This document shows positions 34,977-43,111 of a stretch of DNA of 64,000 nt, one piece after another. Position 1 is the first letter of the stretch, and every line of letters begins with the position of its first letter. Source of the stretch: Collinsella aerofaciens (lineage in GTDB: Bacteria; Actinomycetota; Coriobacteriia; Coriobacteriales; Coriobacteriaceae); contig NZ_JADMSU010000009.1 of assembly GCF_015561195.1 (NCBI RefSeq), forward strand, positions 1 through 64,000. The letters are read 5' to 3'. Both the position numbers and the translations under genes were made by a program. The notes beneath the pieces are model-generated. The model was not told the DNA's origin. It made no database searches and saw only the letters and a program-made list of their open reading frames with translations.

Positions 34977-36434
34977 ATGGAAGCGGAAAAGAAGGCGTTT
35001 AAGATCACCAAGCGCGAAATTGGCTTTGTGCTGGGCATCGTTGTCTTTTTGCTGGTGAAGTTTCTTCCTTTGGCGGAGCTGAGCTCGACGGTCGAGCTCA
35101 CGGTCGGCGGTCAGACCTGTCTGGCACTGACGCTCGCCACAGTGGTGTTCTGGGCGTGCGGCGTGGCGCAGCCGGGCTTTGTGGGCCTGCTCTACTGCGC
35201 GCTGCTCGTTCTGTTCAAGGTGTGCGTGGACGACGCGGGCACCGCGAGCATCTCGGCGACGGTCGCCTCCACGTTTAGCTCGTGGACTAAGGCCACTATG
35301 TGGCTCGTCATCGGCGCCTACCTCATCGCCAGCGCGGTCAAGGAGTCGGGCCTGGGCGAGCGTATCGCCTACGCGTTTATGCTCAAGTTCGTGCGCGATG
35401 CCAAGTCGCTCATCATCTCGATTTTCGCGCTCACCTTTGTGCTGTCGCTGCTGATCCCGCATCCGTTCCCCCGCGCCTTCCTCATCCTCGCCGTCGTCTC
35501 GGTTATCGCCGAGTCCGCCGGCTACGGTGACGACGACCGCGGCAAGCTCGGCTTCCTCGTGTTTGCCGCTGCCGCCCCGGGCTCCATGTTCTTCCTGACG
35601 GGCGACTCCACGCTCAACCCGCTCGTTGCGCAGTACAGCGCCGAGGCCGGCGGCATGAGCCCGTCCTTTGTCGACTGGTTCCTGTACATGAGCGTGCCCA
35701 TGCTGGTCGCGCTGCTGTGCACCCTGTTCTTGGGCCTCTTCCTCTTTAAGCCCAGCAAGGAGCTCGTCTACGATCGCGAACAGATCGTGGCCAAGCAGGC
35801 CGCGCTCGGCAAGCTTTCCGTCAAGGAGATCCGCACCATCGTGTGGCTTGTCATCGCCATCGCGCTGTGGCTTACCGTCTCGGGCGATTACATCGGCTGG
35901 GTGACGCTTGCCATCGGCGTGTCTCTCGCCATGCCCATCATCGGCGAGGTCCTTACCCCCGCCAGCTGGAACGCTGTCGACATCAAGTCCCTCATGTTCC
36001 TGACGGCCGCCATGGCCGTGGGTTCCGTGGGCGGCGCCACCGGCATGAACGCCTGGATCGCCGACGTCGTGCTTCCCAGCTCCGTACCCGAGAACATCTT
36101 CCTGTTCGCCCTGCTTGTCGCCGCGCTCTCCATGGTTATCCATATGTTCATGGGCTCGGTCATGGCCGTGCTCGGCGTGTGCGTGCCGGCGTTCATCAGC
36201 TTCGCGGCCGGCTCCAGCGTGAGCCCGCTCGCCGTGGCGCTCATCGTCTTCACGTCCATCAACATCCACTACATCCTGCCGTTCCACAACCTGCCGATCC
36301 TTATCGGCGAGGGCAAGGACGCCGGCGGCTACACCTCCAAAGAGGCCATGCGCATGGGTATTCCCCTCACCGCGGTCGTCTTTATCGTCGTGCTGGTCGA
36401 GGCCGCCTGGTTCCACCTCTTTGGCCTTATGTAA
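34977..36434 (+). CDS. SLC13/DASS-type anion transporter
   Basis: 485 residues, about 12-13 helices. The two helix-hairpin motifs of the divalent anion:Na+ family are visible: FFLTGDSTLNPLVAQ (about 203-217) and the later SLMFLTAAMAVGSVGG, with a C-terminal INIHYILPFHNLPI segment. Family members import di- and tricarboxylates or other organic anions. Its position between the prFMN fusion gene and ubiD suggests that it brings in the acid decarboxylated by UbiD or exchanges it for the product. ATG 34977 follows GGTGGGGAG. Only 143 bases separate its stop from the ubiD start. Confidence 0.85.
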   Translation: MEAEKKAFKITKREIGFVLGIVVFLLVKFLPLAELSSTVELTVGGQTCLALTLATVVFWACGVAQPGFVGLLYCALLVLFKVCVDDAGTASISATVASTFSSWTKATMWLVIGAYLIASAVKESGLGERIAYAFMLKFVRDAKSLIISIFALTFVLSLLIPHPFPRAFLILAVVSVIAESAGYGDDDRGKLGFLVFAAAAPGSMFFLTGDSTLNPLVAQYSAEAGGMSPSFVDWFLYMSVPMLVALLCTLFLGLFLFKPSKELVYDREQIVAKQAALGKLSVKEIRTIVWLVIAIALWLTVSGDYIGWVTLAIGVSLAMPIIGEVLTPASWNAVDIKSLMFLTAAMAVGSVGGATGMNAWIADVVLPSSVPENIFLFALLVAALSMVIHMFMGSVMAVLGVCVPAFISFAAGSSVSPLAVALIVFTSINIHYILPFHNLPILIGEGKDAGGYTSKEAMRMGIPLTAVVFIVVLVEAAWFHLFGLM

Positions 36435-36503
36435 GCGGCCGAGCGCTTGGGCTGTAAGCGGCCGAGTGCTCTAACTGCGAGTGGCCGAGCGCTCTATCTA
36501 TGA
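36435..36503. repeat. Three 23-bp tandem repeats upstream of ubiD
   Basis: Units start at 36435, 36458 and 36481, exactly 23 bp apart, each opening with GCGGCCGAGCGCT (second unit GAGTGCT, third GTGGCC). The array begins one base after the transporter stop codon and ends 75 bases before the ubiD start. The core is GGCCGAGYGCT. It may be an operator array or a spacer-like duplication; the regulator is unknown, with the MerR gene downstream a candidate. Confidence 0.7.
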
Positions 36504-36577
36504 GCGCCGCGGCCCCACTACGTTACCCAGCCCGGCGGCATCCCCGCCGTCGGGCACTCTCCCGAAAGGAGCATGCT

Positions 36578-38068
36578 ATGTCCACTACCGATGCTTCCCA
36601 GATTCACGATCTGCGCTCCGCGCTCGACTTTTTGCGCGAGATGCCGGGCCAGCTGCTCGAGACCGACACCCAGGTCGATCCCGATGCCGAGGTCTCGGGC
36701 GTCTATCGCCACGTCGGTGCCGGCGGTACCGTTATGCGTCCGACCAAAGAGGGTCCGGCGATGGTCTTCAACAACGTCAAGGGCTTTGACGATGCCAAGG
36801 TCTGCATCGGCATGCTTGCCAGCCGCAAGCGCGTTGCCGCCCTGCTCGACCTGGACGAGGAGCACCTGGGCCTCGAGATCGGCAAGCGCTTCGAGAACCT
36901 GATCGCGCCTAAGCAGATCGCCGAGGGTGCGCACGTCGACTGTCAGGAGGTCGTGTACAAGGCGACCGACGAGGGCTTTGACCTGCGCAAGATCGTTCCC
37001 GCTCCCACCAACACGCCCGTCGACGGCGGCCCCTACATCACCATGGGTCTCGCCTATGGCACGAGCCCCGACGGCTCCCAGTCCGACGTGACCATCCACC
37101 GCTTCTCCTGCGTCGACAAGGACAAGCTCGCCATGTGGATCACCCCGGGCAGCCGTCACCTGGGCGCGTTCTTTGACGAGTACTGCCAGCGCGGCGAGGA
37201 CATGCCCATCTCCATCTCCATCGGCCTGGACCCCGCCGTGTACATGTGCTGCGGTTTCGAGGCGCCCACCACGCCGCTCGGCTTTAACGAGCTGCAGATT
37301 GCCGGCGCCCTGCGTGGCCACGCCGTCGAGCTTGCCGACTGCGTCACCGTTCCGCAGAAGTGCATTGCCAATGCCGAGTACGTGCTCGAGGGCTACCTCA
37401 TGCACGACGAGACCATCAACGAGGACGTCAACGGCCACGGCTACGCCATGCCCGAGTTCCCCGGCTACACCGGCGGCGCCAAGGTCTGCCCGGTGATCAA
37501 GATCACCGCCGTCACCACGCGCGTCAATCCCATCATGGAGAGCTGCATCGGCCCTTCGCACGAGCACGTTTCCATGGCCGGCATCCCCACCGAGGCATCC
37601 ATCTACAAGATGGTCGAGACCGCCATCCCGGGCCGCCTGCTCAACGTCCACGCTGCCCCCTGCGGCGGCGGCAAGTTCGTTGCCATCATGCAGTTTAAGA
37701 AGTCGAGCAAAAATGACGAGGGCCGTCAGCGCAACGCCGCCATGCTCGCTTTCTCGGCATTCTCCGAGCTCAAGCACGTCATCCTGGTCGACGAGGACGT
37801 CGACATCTTCGATATGAGCGACGTGATGTGGGCCATGACCACACGCTTCCAGGCCGACGTGGACCTCATCACCATCCCCGGCTGCCACTGCCACGTGCTC
37901 GACCCGTCCAACGACCCCGCGTTCGATCCTTCGATCCGCGAGCACGGCATCGCCTGCAAGGCCATCTTCGACTGCACGGTCCCGTTCGACCTCAAGAAGA
38001 ACTTCATTCGCTCGCAGTTCATGGAGATCGACACAGACAAGTGGGCTAGGGAGATTGCGGCGTTTTAA
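36578..38068 (+). CDS. ubiD: UbiD-family prFMN-dependent decarboxylase
   Basis: 496 residues, normal for the family. Family signposts include GPYITMGLAYG, SCIGPSHEHV, the acidic stretch VLEGYLMHDET to MPEFPGYTGG that includes the region of the catalytic Glu-Arg-Glu network, and late VPFDLKKNF. UbiD enzymes add or remove CO2 on aromatic or unsaturated acids using prenylated FMN, the UbiX product. Fermenters often use them on phenolic acids; the substrate here is not known. ATG 36578 has AAAGGAG nine bases upstream. The last codons and the stop form part of the first hairpin of the downstream repeat element. Confidence 0.9.
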   Translation: MSTTDASQIHDLRSALDFLREMPGQLLETDTQVDPDAEVSGVYRHVGAGGTVMRPTKEGPAMVFNNVKGFDDAKVCIGMLASRKRVAALLDLDEEHLGLEIGKRFENLIAPKQIAEGAHVDCQEVVYKATDEGFDLRKIVPAPTNTPVDGGPYITMGLAYGTSPDGSQSDVTIHRFSCVDKDKLAMWITPGSRHLGAFFDEYCQRGEDMPISISIGLDPAVYMCCGFEAPTTPLGFNELQIAGALRGHAVELADCVTVPQKCIANAEYVLEGYLMHDETINEDVNGHGYAMPEFPGYTGGAKVCPVIKITAVTTRVNPIMESCIGPSHEHVSMAGIPTEASIYKMVETAIPGRLLNVHAAPCGGGKFVAIMQFKKSSKNDEGRQRNAAMLAFSAFSELKHVILVDEDVDIFDMSDVMWAMTTRFQADVDLITIPGCHCHVLDPSNDPAFDPSIREHGIACKAIFDCTVPFDLKKNFIRSQFMEIDTDKWAREIAAF

Positions 38069-38222
38069 CAAACGCCGCACCGGTCGACGCTGCGCCCGCG
38101 CCTGGCGGACAATCTGCCCCTCAGCTGCGAAGGCATGGGCATAAGCCCTATGCCTTCTTGTTTCGGGGCACCTTGTCTCGCCAGGCGCGCGCTCGCTGAC
38201 ATTGCCCGACCTATAGCCGCCA
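38056..38222. repeat. Nested-hairpin interspersed repeat between ubiD and ubiX
   Basis: First hairpin TGCGGCGTTT (38056-38065) with AAACGCCGCA (38070-38079): its left arm encodes the last ubiD residues and its loop contains the TAA stop. Then CGACGCTGCGC, an outer stem CGCGCCTGGCG (38098 on) with CGCCAGGCGCG (ending about 38189), a middle TGCCCC/GGGGCA pair and an inner AAGGCATGGGC/GCCCTATGCCTT stem. It ends with GCTCGCTGACATTGCC, like the other copies. It separates ubiD from ubiX by 199 bases. Confidence 0.78.
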
Positions 38223-38267
38223 TTTTGTTGTTGCTGGTAAGCCCTACCAAGTAGTCAAGGAGTTGTC

Positions 38268-38846
38268 ATGCCTGAGTCTTCTGTTCGTCCCCGTCGCATT
38301 GTCGTTGGCGTTTCTGGTGCCAGCGGCGCTGCGCTGGGCCTCGAGTGTCTCAAGTGCCTGCGTCAGGCCGGTGCCGAGTCGGCGCTTGTCGTCACGCGTG
38401 GGGGAGAGATCACCATCGAGCAGGAGCTCGGCATGACGCTCGACGAGTTTGCCGCGCATGCCGATGTGGTCTACGACAACAAGAACATCGGCGCCGCCAT
38501 CGCAAGCGGTACCTATCCGATCGACGGCATGATCGTGGCGCCCTGCTCCATGAAGACGCTCGCCGGCATCGCGAGCGGCTACAGCGAAAATCTGTTGCTG
38601 CGTGCGGCCGACGTGCAGATGAAAGAGCAGCGCCGCCTGGTGCTCATGGTGCGCGAGACGCCCTTCAGCGCCATTCATGTCGACAACATGGCGCGCCTGG
38701 CGCGCGTACCGGGCGTCATGCTCATGCCGCCCATGCTCACGTTTTACAACGGCCCCGCCACGCTCGATGACGCGGTGCATCACATCGCCGCCAAGGCGCT
38801 CGAGGCCGTCGGCGTGTCATGCGCAAACTATAAGCGCTGGTCATAG
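38268..38846 (+). CDS. ubiX: UbiX-family flavin prenyltransferase
   Basis: 192 residues, the usual length. GVSGASGAALGLE near residue 15 binds FMN, CSMKTLAGIASG near 94-105 and RETPFS near 129 bind the dimethylallyl phosphate and flavin phosphate, all conserved. UbiX joins a dimethylallyl group to FMN to make prFMN for UbiD. Adjacent to ubiD and downstream of a gene with an IDI-like domain. ATG 38268 follows AAGGAG. A clear terminator lies 33 bases after the stop. Confidence 0.94.
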   Translation: MPESSVRPRRIVVGVSGASGAALGLECLKCLRQAGAESALVVTRGGEITIEQELGMTLDEFAAHADVVYDNKNIGAAIASGTYPIDGMIVAPCSMKTLAGIASGYSENLLLRAADVQMKEQRRLVLMVRETPFSAIHVDNMARLARVPGVMLMPPMLTFYNGPATLDDAVHHIAAKALEAVGVSCANYKRWS

Positions 38847-38878
38847 GTGTCTTTAGGGTAGGATACGAGTAGTGTTTG

Positions 38879-38908
38879 AGCCCGCTGCCCCTGTGGGCGG
38901 CGGGCTTT
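38879..38908 (+). terminator. Terminator after ubiX
   Basis: AGCCCGCTGCCC (38879-38890) pairs with GGGCGGCGGGCT (38895-38906) with one mismatch across a 4-base loop, then TTTGT. It ends the decarboxylase transcript before the MerR gene. Confidence 0.75.
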
Positions 38909-38938
38909 GTGCGCTAAAAGGATGTGTCGGGAGGACTT

Positions 38939-39808
38939 ATGCAGACGGGCATGTATGCGATTAGCGAGATGGCGAGCTTGTTCAACGTTTCGCGTCAAAC
39001 GCTCATCTATTACGACAAGATCGGCCTGTTTAAGCCCGCCGTGGTGAACGAAAAAGGCTACCGTTTCTATTCGCCCACGCAGATCCCGCTCATGCGTCTG
39101 ATCTGCATGCTGCGCGACCTGGGGCTCGAGCTCGATGAGGTCGACCGCCTAACCTCGACGTTCGACATTGGCGAGATGACCGATCACCTGCGCTCGCGGG
39201 TGCAGGCGCTCGATGAACAGATCGCCGGGCTCAAAGCCGAGCGCGCGAGTGTGCAGGAGCGTCTGAGCTTTTACGACGAGGCGGTTTACTGGCGCGAGCG
39301 CGAGGGCAAGCCGGAGCTCAAACAGTTTGAGCGCCGCTACGTGGTCTTTGAGGAGTTTCCGGGCGATATCGAGCGTGGCCGCTCGATGCTGCACCCCACG
39401 CTCATGCGGGCCATCCTGCGCATGCGTACGTTGACGGGCACGCGTCCCATGCGCGGCTGGGGCGCCATGCTGCGTCGCGAGGCGCTGCATTCCGACGACC
39501 CCATTGCCGGCGCCGGCTCCTTTGCCGTGCTACCGCGCGGTGTCGAGGAGTTGCTGCCGAGCGATCCCGCCGAGCTGGCAGAAATCGGCATCGAAGTACT
39601 GCCCGAGGGCACATACCTGTGCATGAGCCGCTGGGGCATGCCGTACGAGCCCGAGGGCATCCGTGCCATCGTGGCATGCATGGACAAGCACGCACTCCAG
39701 CCCATCGGCAACGCCTTCGATTTTTGCTACCTCGATACCACCAGCTACGACGAGTCCCACCAAGAGGACTTCTGCTGTATCCAAATCCCCGTTGTCCTCC
39801 AGATGTGA
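38939..39808 (+). CDS. MerR-family regulator with GyrI-like ligand domain
   Basis: 289 residues. Helix-turn-helix 1-75 (YAISEMASLFNVSRQTLIYY, then GYRFYSPTQI), a dimer coiled coil about 78-125 (LRSRVQALDEQIAGLKAERA), and a C-terminal effector region about 135-289 of the BmrR/GyrI type (strand-rich, ending QEDFCCIQIPV). Such regulators bind bulky aromatic or amphipathic ligands. It lies directly downstream of ubiX, so it may sense the acid or phenol handled by the locus. ATG 38939 has GGGAGGA six bases upstream. Confidence 0.87.
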   Translation: MQTGMYAISEMASLFNVSRQTLIYYDKIGLFKPAVVNEKGYRFYSPTQIPLMRLICMLRDLGLELDEVDRLTSTFDIGEMTDHLRSRVQALDEQIAGLKAERASVQERLSFYDEAVYWREREGKPELKQFERRYVVFEEFPGDIERGRSMLHPTLMRAILRMRTLTGTRPMRGWGAMLRREALHSDDPIAGAGSFAVLPRGVEELLPSDPAELAEIGIEVLPEGTYLCMSRWGMPYEPEGIRAIVACMDKHALQPIGNAFDFCYLDTTSYDESHQEDFCCIQIPVVLQM

Positions 39809-39919
39809 CAAGGGGGCTGCTCCTTCGTCGCATTCGTGGTGTGGCTGCTGCCCAAACCGTCACAACATTCGGCGGAAATCTCGAAAACGAGGAAAAGCGT
39901 CGAATGTTGTGACGGTTTT
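39803..39919 (+). repeat. Second composite of palindrome plus conserved-loop terminator
   Basis: The palindromic part (39803-39836: ATGTGACAAGGGGG against CTCCTTCGTCGCAT) contains the MerR gene's TGA stop. Then AAACCGTCACAACATTCG (39854-39871) pairs with CGAATGTTGTGACGGTTTT (39901-39919). The loop again carries AAATCTCGAAAACGA. Same order and spacing as the copy at 34728-34827, so the two parts move or are kept as one unit. Confidence 0.8.
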
Positions 39920-40004
39920 CGTGCCCGGCGCGGGTGAGCTTCCGTGCCATCTGGGGATATAAGGCTAGCAAGTGTTTATTTGCGAGGCCTAAGGGGCGCC
40001 CCGT

Positions 40005-40874
40005 ATGGATATCGATAACTTTGAATGGTGGTATAGCGAGGGTGAGGCTCCGGATGAGGAGTGGGACGAGCCCATGCCGCGTGACATGTCGAGCGACGAG
40101 GACGAGACCGGCAACGACGCCGCCGCCGGCTCGGACGCCGCTTCCGACTCCGCCGAACCCCTAACCTTCGAACAAGCCTGGGCCCAAGCCGAGGCAGACG
40201 AGGCAAAGGCCGATGCCACGGCCACGCTTGGCGAGCCAGCCGACATGTCCATCTCGCCGGCAAAGACCCCGCAGCCGCGCCACACCATCGACCCCGACAG
40301 CACGGCATCTTTCAGCATTCTCGACGTGCCCGCGCAGGGTGCCCAGGCGCCTGCGCCCACGCATCGCCCCGACCTGGCTCGCGAGGAAGACGCGGGCCGC
40401 CGCTCTCCGCTCGGCCCCATTCTCATCGCCTTCATGGCCGGCGTTATCGCCTGCTCGGCAATCGGCAGCATCTGGGGTCATGTCGAGCAGCAGCGCCAAG
40501 ACGCCGCCAAGGTCGAGATGTCCGTCGAGCAATCGCTCAGCCGCACGCGCTCGGTGCATGTATCGGTCGAGGTCAAGGACGGCGCGACATGGGACACCGC
40601 CCGCGGCGACAGCCAGATGCTCATCCATATCGTGGGCCGCACACTCAGGGGACAGGCGATTGACGAGTATCAATATGTCAACTCCGCTGGTGACGGCATC
40701 GAACTCAAGCCCGGCGACTACGAGCTTACGGTCGACGAGCCGCCCGTCGCCACCGATGGCACGCGCTTCCGCGCCTCAAAGCGCATGGTTCCCGTGAGCT
40801 TTAACTCGCAGGCGCCCGATACGGTCGACAGCACGCCGCAGGGCGGGTTTGACCTTTACGCAATCGCTCAATAA
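40005..40874 (+). CDS. Hypothetical membrane-anchored protein with acidic N-terminus
   Basis: 289 residues, family not recognised. Residues 1-130 are acidic and low complexity (WWYSEGEAPDEEW, then many Asp/Ala/Ser), residues 136-158 form one membrane helix after RRSPLG, and 160-289 form a soluble strand-rich domain (VHVSVEVKDGATWD, VPVSFNS) that would lie outside the cell given the basic residues before the helix. The exported part may be a binding or sensor domain. ATG 40005 has no strong binding site (AAGGGGCG). No clear operon partner. Confidence 0.7.
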   Translation: MDIDNFEWWYSEGEAPDEEWDEPMPRDMSSDEDETGNDAAAGSDAASDSAEPLTFEQAWAQAEADEAKADATATLGEPADMSISPAKTPQPRHTIDPDSTASFSILDVPAQGAQAPAPTHRPDLAREEDAGRRSPLGPILIAFMAGVIACSAIGSIWGHVEQQRQDAAKVEMSVEQSLSRTRSVHVSVEVKDGATWDTARGDSQMLIHIVGRTLRGQAIDEYQYVNSAGDGIELKPGDYELTVDEPPVATDGTRFRASKRMVPVSFNSQAPDTVDSTPQGGFDLYAIAQ

Positions 40875-40953
40875 CTGCGCCTGCCGCTTCTCCTTGCCGC
40901 CAAGAGTGGGACAATAGCCCTCGACACTGTTGTTTACTTTTGGAGGAAGTAGC

Positions 40954-41847
40954 ATGTCTACCGTCACCACCATCAAGCGCGGCGGCCTCACCGCGGCCAT
41001 CGATTCCATGGGTGCCCAGCTCACGAGTCTTGCCCTCAACGGCAACGAGTATCTGTGGCAGGGCGACCCGGCCTTTTGGGGCAAGCACGCGCCCATTCTG
41101 TTCCCCATTGTGGGCTCGCTGCGCAACAACACGGCGACGTCTGCGGCTGGCACCTGCGAGATGCCGCGCCACGGCCTCGCGCGCATCGTCGAGCACAAGC
41201 TGGTCGAGGTCTCCGAGGACGGCTCGTCCGTCACCTACGAGATCACCGACACGCCCGAGTCGCTCAAGGCGTTCCCGTTCCACTTTAAGCTCAACATGAC
41301 CTATGCCCTGACTGGTGACGCCACGCTTACCCAGACCTTTGCCGTCACCAACACCGGCGACGTGGACCTGCCGTTCTCGGTGGGCGGCCACCCCGCGTTT
41401 AACGTGCCCGTCCCCGGTGCCGAGGACGAGACGTTCGAGGATTACGAGCTGGCATTTACCGAGGCTTGGACCAACGAGGCGCCCATCATCACGCCCGATG
41501 GCCTCATGACGTTCGAGGGCAGCTACAAGGCTCCCGATAACTCGGACGTGCTGCCCATCACGCACCGCAGCTTCGATAACGATGCCATCATGTTCACCGA
41601 TACCCCGGGCTCCACGCTCACGCTGCGCGGTTGCAGGTCGGGCCACGGCGTCAAGATCGACTTTGAGGGCTTTAAGTACATCGGCGTGTGGTCTGCCGCC
41701 AACGACGCCCCGTTTGTGGCGCTCGAGCCTTGGACCGGTCACACCACGATGGACACCGAGGAGGACGTCTTCGAGCACAAGGTCAACACCATTACGCTGG
41801 CGCCGGGCGCTACCGACACCCGTTCCTTTAGCGTCACCCTGCTCTAG
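40954..41847 (+). CDS. Aldose 1-epimerase family protein (LacX-like)
   Basis: 297 residues, galactose mutarotase-like fold. LWQGDPAFWGKHAPILFP near 35-52 is the opening of the LacX/YeaD-like subgroup, MPRHGLAR near 70 carries the catalytic-type His, and VGGHPAFNVP near 145 carries the second His. It interconverts sugar anomers or sugar phosphates; the real substrate is unknown. GGAGGA lies eight bases before ATG 40954. It is followed by a long structured repeat. Confidence 0.87.
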   Translation: MSTVTTIKRGGLTAAIDSMGAQLTSLALNGNEYLWQGDPAFWGKHAPILFPIVGSLRNNTATSAAGTCEMPRHGLARIVEHKLVEVSEDGSSVTYEITDTPESLKAFPFHFKLNMTYALTGDATLTQTFAVTNTGDVDLPFSVGGHPAFNVPVPGAEDETFEDYELAFTEAWTNEAPIITPDGLMTFEGSYKAPDNSDVLPITHRSFDNDAIMFTDTPGSTLTLRGCRSGHGVKIDFEGFKYIGVWSAANDAPFVALEPWTGHTTMDTEEDVFEHKVNTITLAPGATDTRSFSVTLL

Positions 41848-41848
41848 A

Positions 41849-42062
41849 GGTTCCGCCGTTCTAACGAACGGCGGACCGGTCGACGCTGCGCCCTTAGGTT
41901 CCGCCGTTCTGACGAACGGCGGGTCGGTCGACGCTGCGCGCCACCCAGAGCGACAATTTGTCATTCAAAAGGCACGGCATGACCAGAAGGTCTATGCCGT
42001 GCCTTTTTCATGCCAACTTGTTCGCTCTGGGCGGCGCTCGCTGGCATTGCCAAAACATCGAC
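41849..42062. repeat. Nested-hairpin interspersed repeat with duplicated first module
   Basis: The first module (GGTTCCGCCGTTC hairpin plus GGTCGACGCTGCGC) occurs twice, at 41849 and 41897, 48 bp apart. Then the outer stem CCAGAGCGACAA (41945-41956) with TTGTTCGCTCTGG (42018-42030) encloses GGCACGGCATGACC (41971-41984) with GGTCTATGCCGTGCC (41989-42003) and TTTTT. It covers most of the 328-base gap after the epimerase gene and can act as its terminator. The last 110 bases of the gap hold only the promoter area of the next operon. Confidence 0.85.
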
Positions 42063-42175
42063 GTTCCCAATGACTACCGCGTGTCTATTAATTTTTCGAG
42101 CTTGTGCTGCGCTGCTGGTCGCTGGCGTATATCCTGTTAAGTCGTCAGCATACGATTCAACAGGGAAGGCAGATT

Positions 42176-43102
42176 ATGCATTCTCCCCATCAACGCGACG
42201 CGCATCCACAGCCGGTATGCAGCCGTCGCATCTTTTTGGGTAGCGCTCTCGCTGCGAGCGCTTCTGTCGTCGCCGGCGCACTTGCCGGCTGCCAGCGTCC
42301 CTCCACGCTGGAAGTAGTTCAGCCCACGACGGGCGGCGGTCGCGATGACCTGTCCGATTCCGTTATCGGCAAGGATAAGATCCGCATTGGCATGGAGGCG
42401 GCCTACGCCCCGTACAACTGGCAGGTTTCCGAGGCCAGCGAGTTCACGATCCCCATCGACAACGTGCAGGGCGCCTATGCCGATGGTTACGACGTGCAGA
42501 TCGCCAAGATCGTCTGCAAGGCTCTCGGCGGCGAGCCCGTCGCCGTCAAGCAGAGCTTTTCGGGCCTTATCGATTCGCTCAACAACGGCCAGATTGACCT
42601 CATCATCGCCGGCATGAGTGCCACGCCCGAGCGCGAGGAGTCCGTCGGCTTTTCCGACCCGTACTTCATTGGCTACTTTGGCCTGTTCGTAAAAGAGGGC
42701 TCGCCTTACCAGAACGCCACCAAGCTCAGCGATTTCAGTGGTGCCACGGTGCTCGGCCAAAAGGACACCATGCTCGATACCGTCATCGACGAGATCCCGG
42801 GCGTTGTCCACAAGAACCCGGTCGATTCGGTCCCCACGGTGTTTTCGAACCTGCTGCAGGGCACGTGCGACGCCGTGACCTACAACACCGAGAACGAGAA
42901 GGGCTATATGGCCCAAAACCCGGGTATCGTGCCGATTCAATTTGCCGAGGGCGAGGGTTTCAAGCAGGAGGTCACGGCAAACGTCGGCTGCCGCAAGGGC
43001 TCGGACAAGCTGCTTAAACTCATCGACAAGACACTCAAGGGCATTAGCCAAGAGGAGCGCGACCAAATGTGGGACGCGTGCCTCGACCGTCAGCCGGCAT
43101 AG
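42176..43102 (+). CDS. Amino acid ABC transporter substrate-binding lipoprotein, Tat-type signal
   Basis: 308 residues. The signal has a twin-arginine motif (SRRIFLG, 16-22), a hydrophobic stretch and lipobox LAGC with Cys39 as the lipidated residue. The mature part is a type II periplasmic-binding fold: IRIGMEAAYAPYNWQ, GYDVQIAKIVCKALG, DLIIAGMSATPERE and VGFSDPY are the polar amino acid binding hallmarks. It collects an amino acid for the permease and ATPase that follow (9-base gap). ATG 42176 follows GGGAAGG; the frame opens earlier without a binding site. Confidence 0.92.
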   Translation: MHSPHQRDAHPQPVCSRRIFLGSALAASASVVAGALAGCQRPSTLEVVQPTTGGGRDDLSDSVIGKDKIRIGMEAAYAPYNWQVSEASEFTIPIDNVQGAYADGYDVQIAKIVCKALGGEPVAVKQSFSGLIDSLNNGQIDLIIAGMSATPEREESVGFSDPYFIGYFGLFVKEGSPYQNATKLSDFSGATVLGQKDTMLDTVIDEIPGVVHKNPVDSVPTVFSNLLQGTCDAVTYNTENEKGYMAQNPGIVPIQFAEGEGFKQEVTANVGCRKGSDKLLKLIDKTLKGISQEERDQMWDACLDRQPA

Positions 43103-43111
43103 GGAGGCAGC

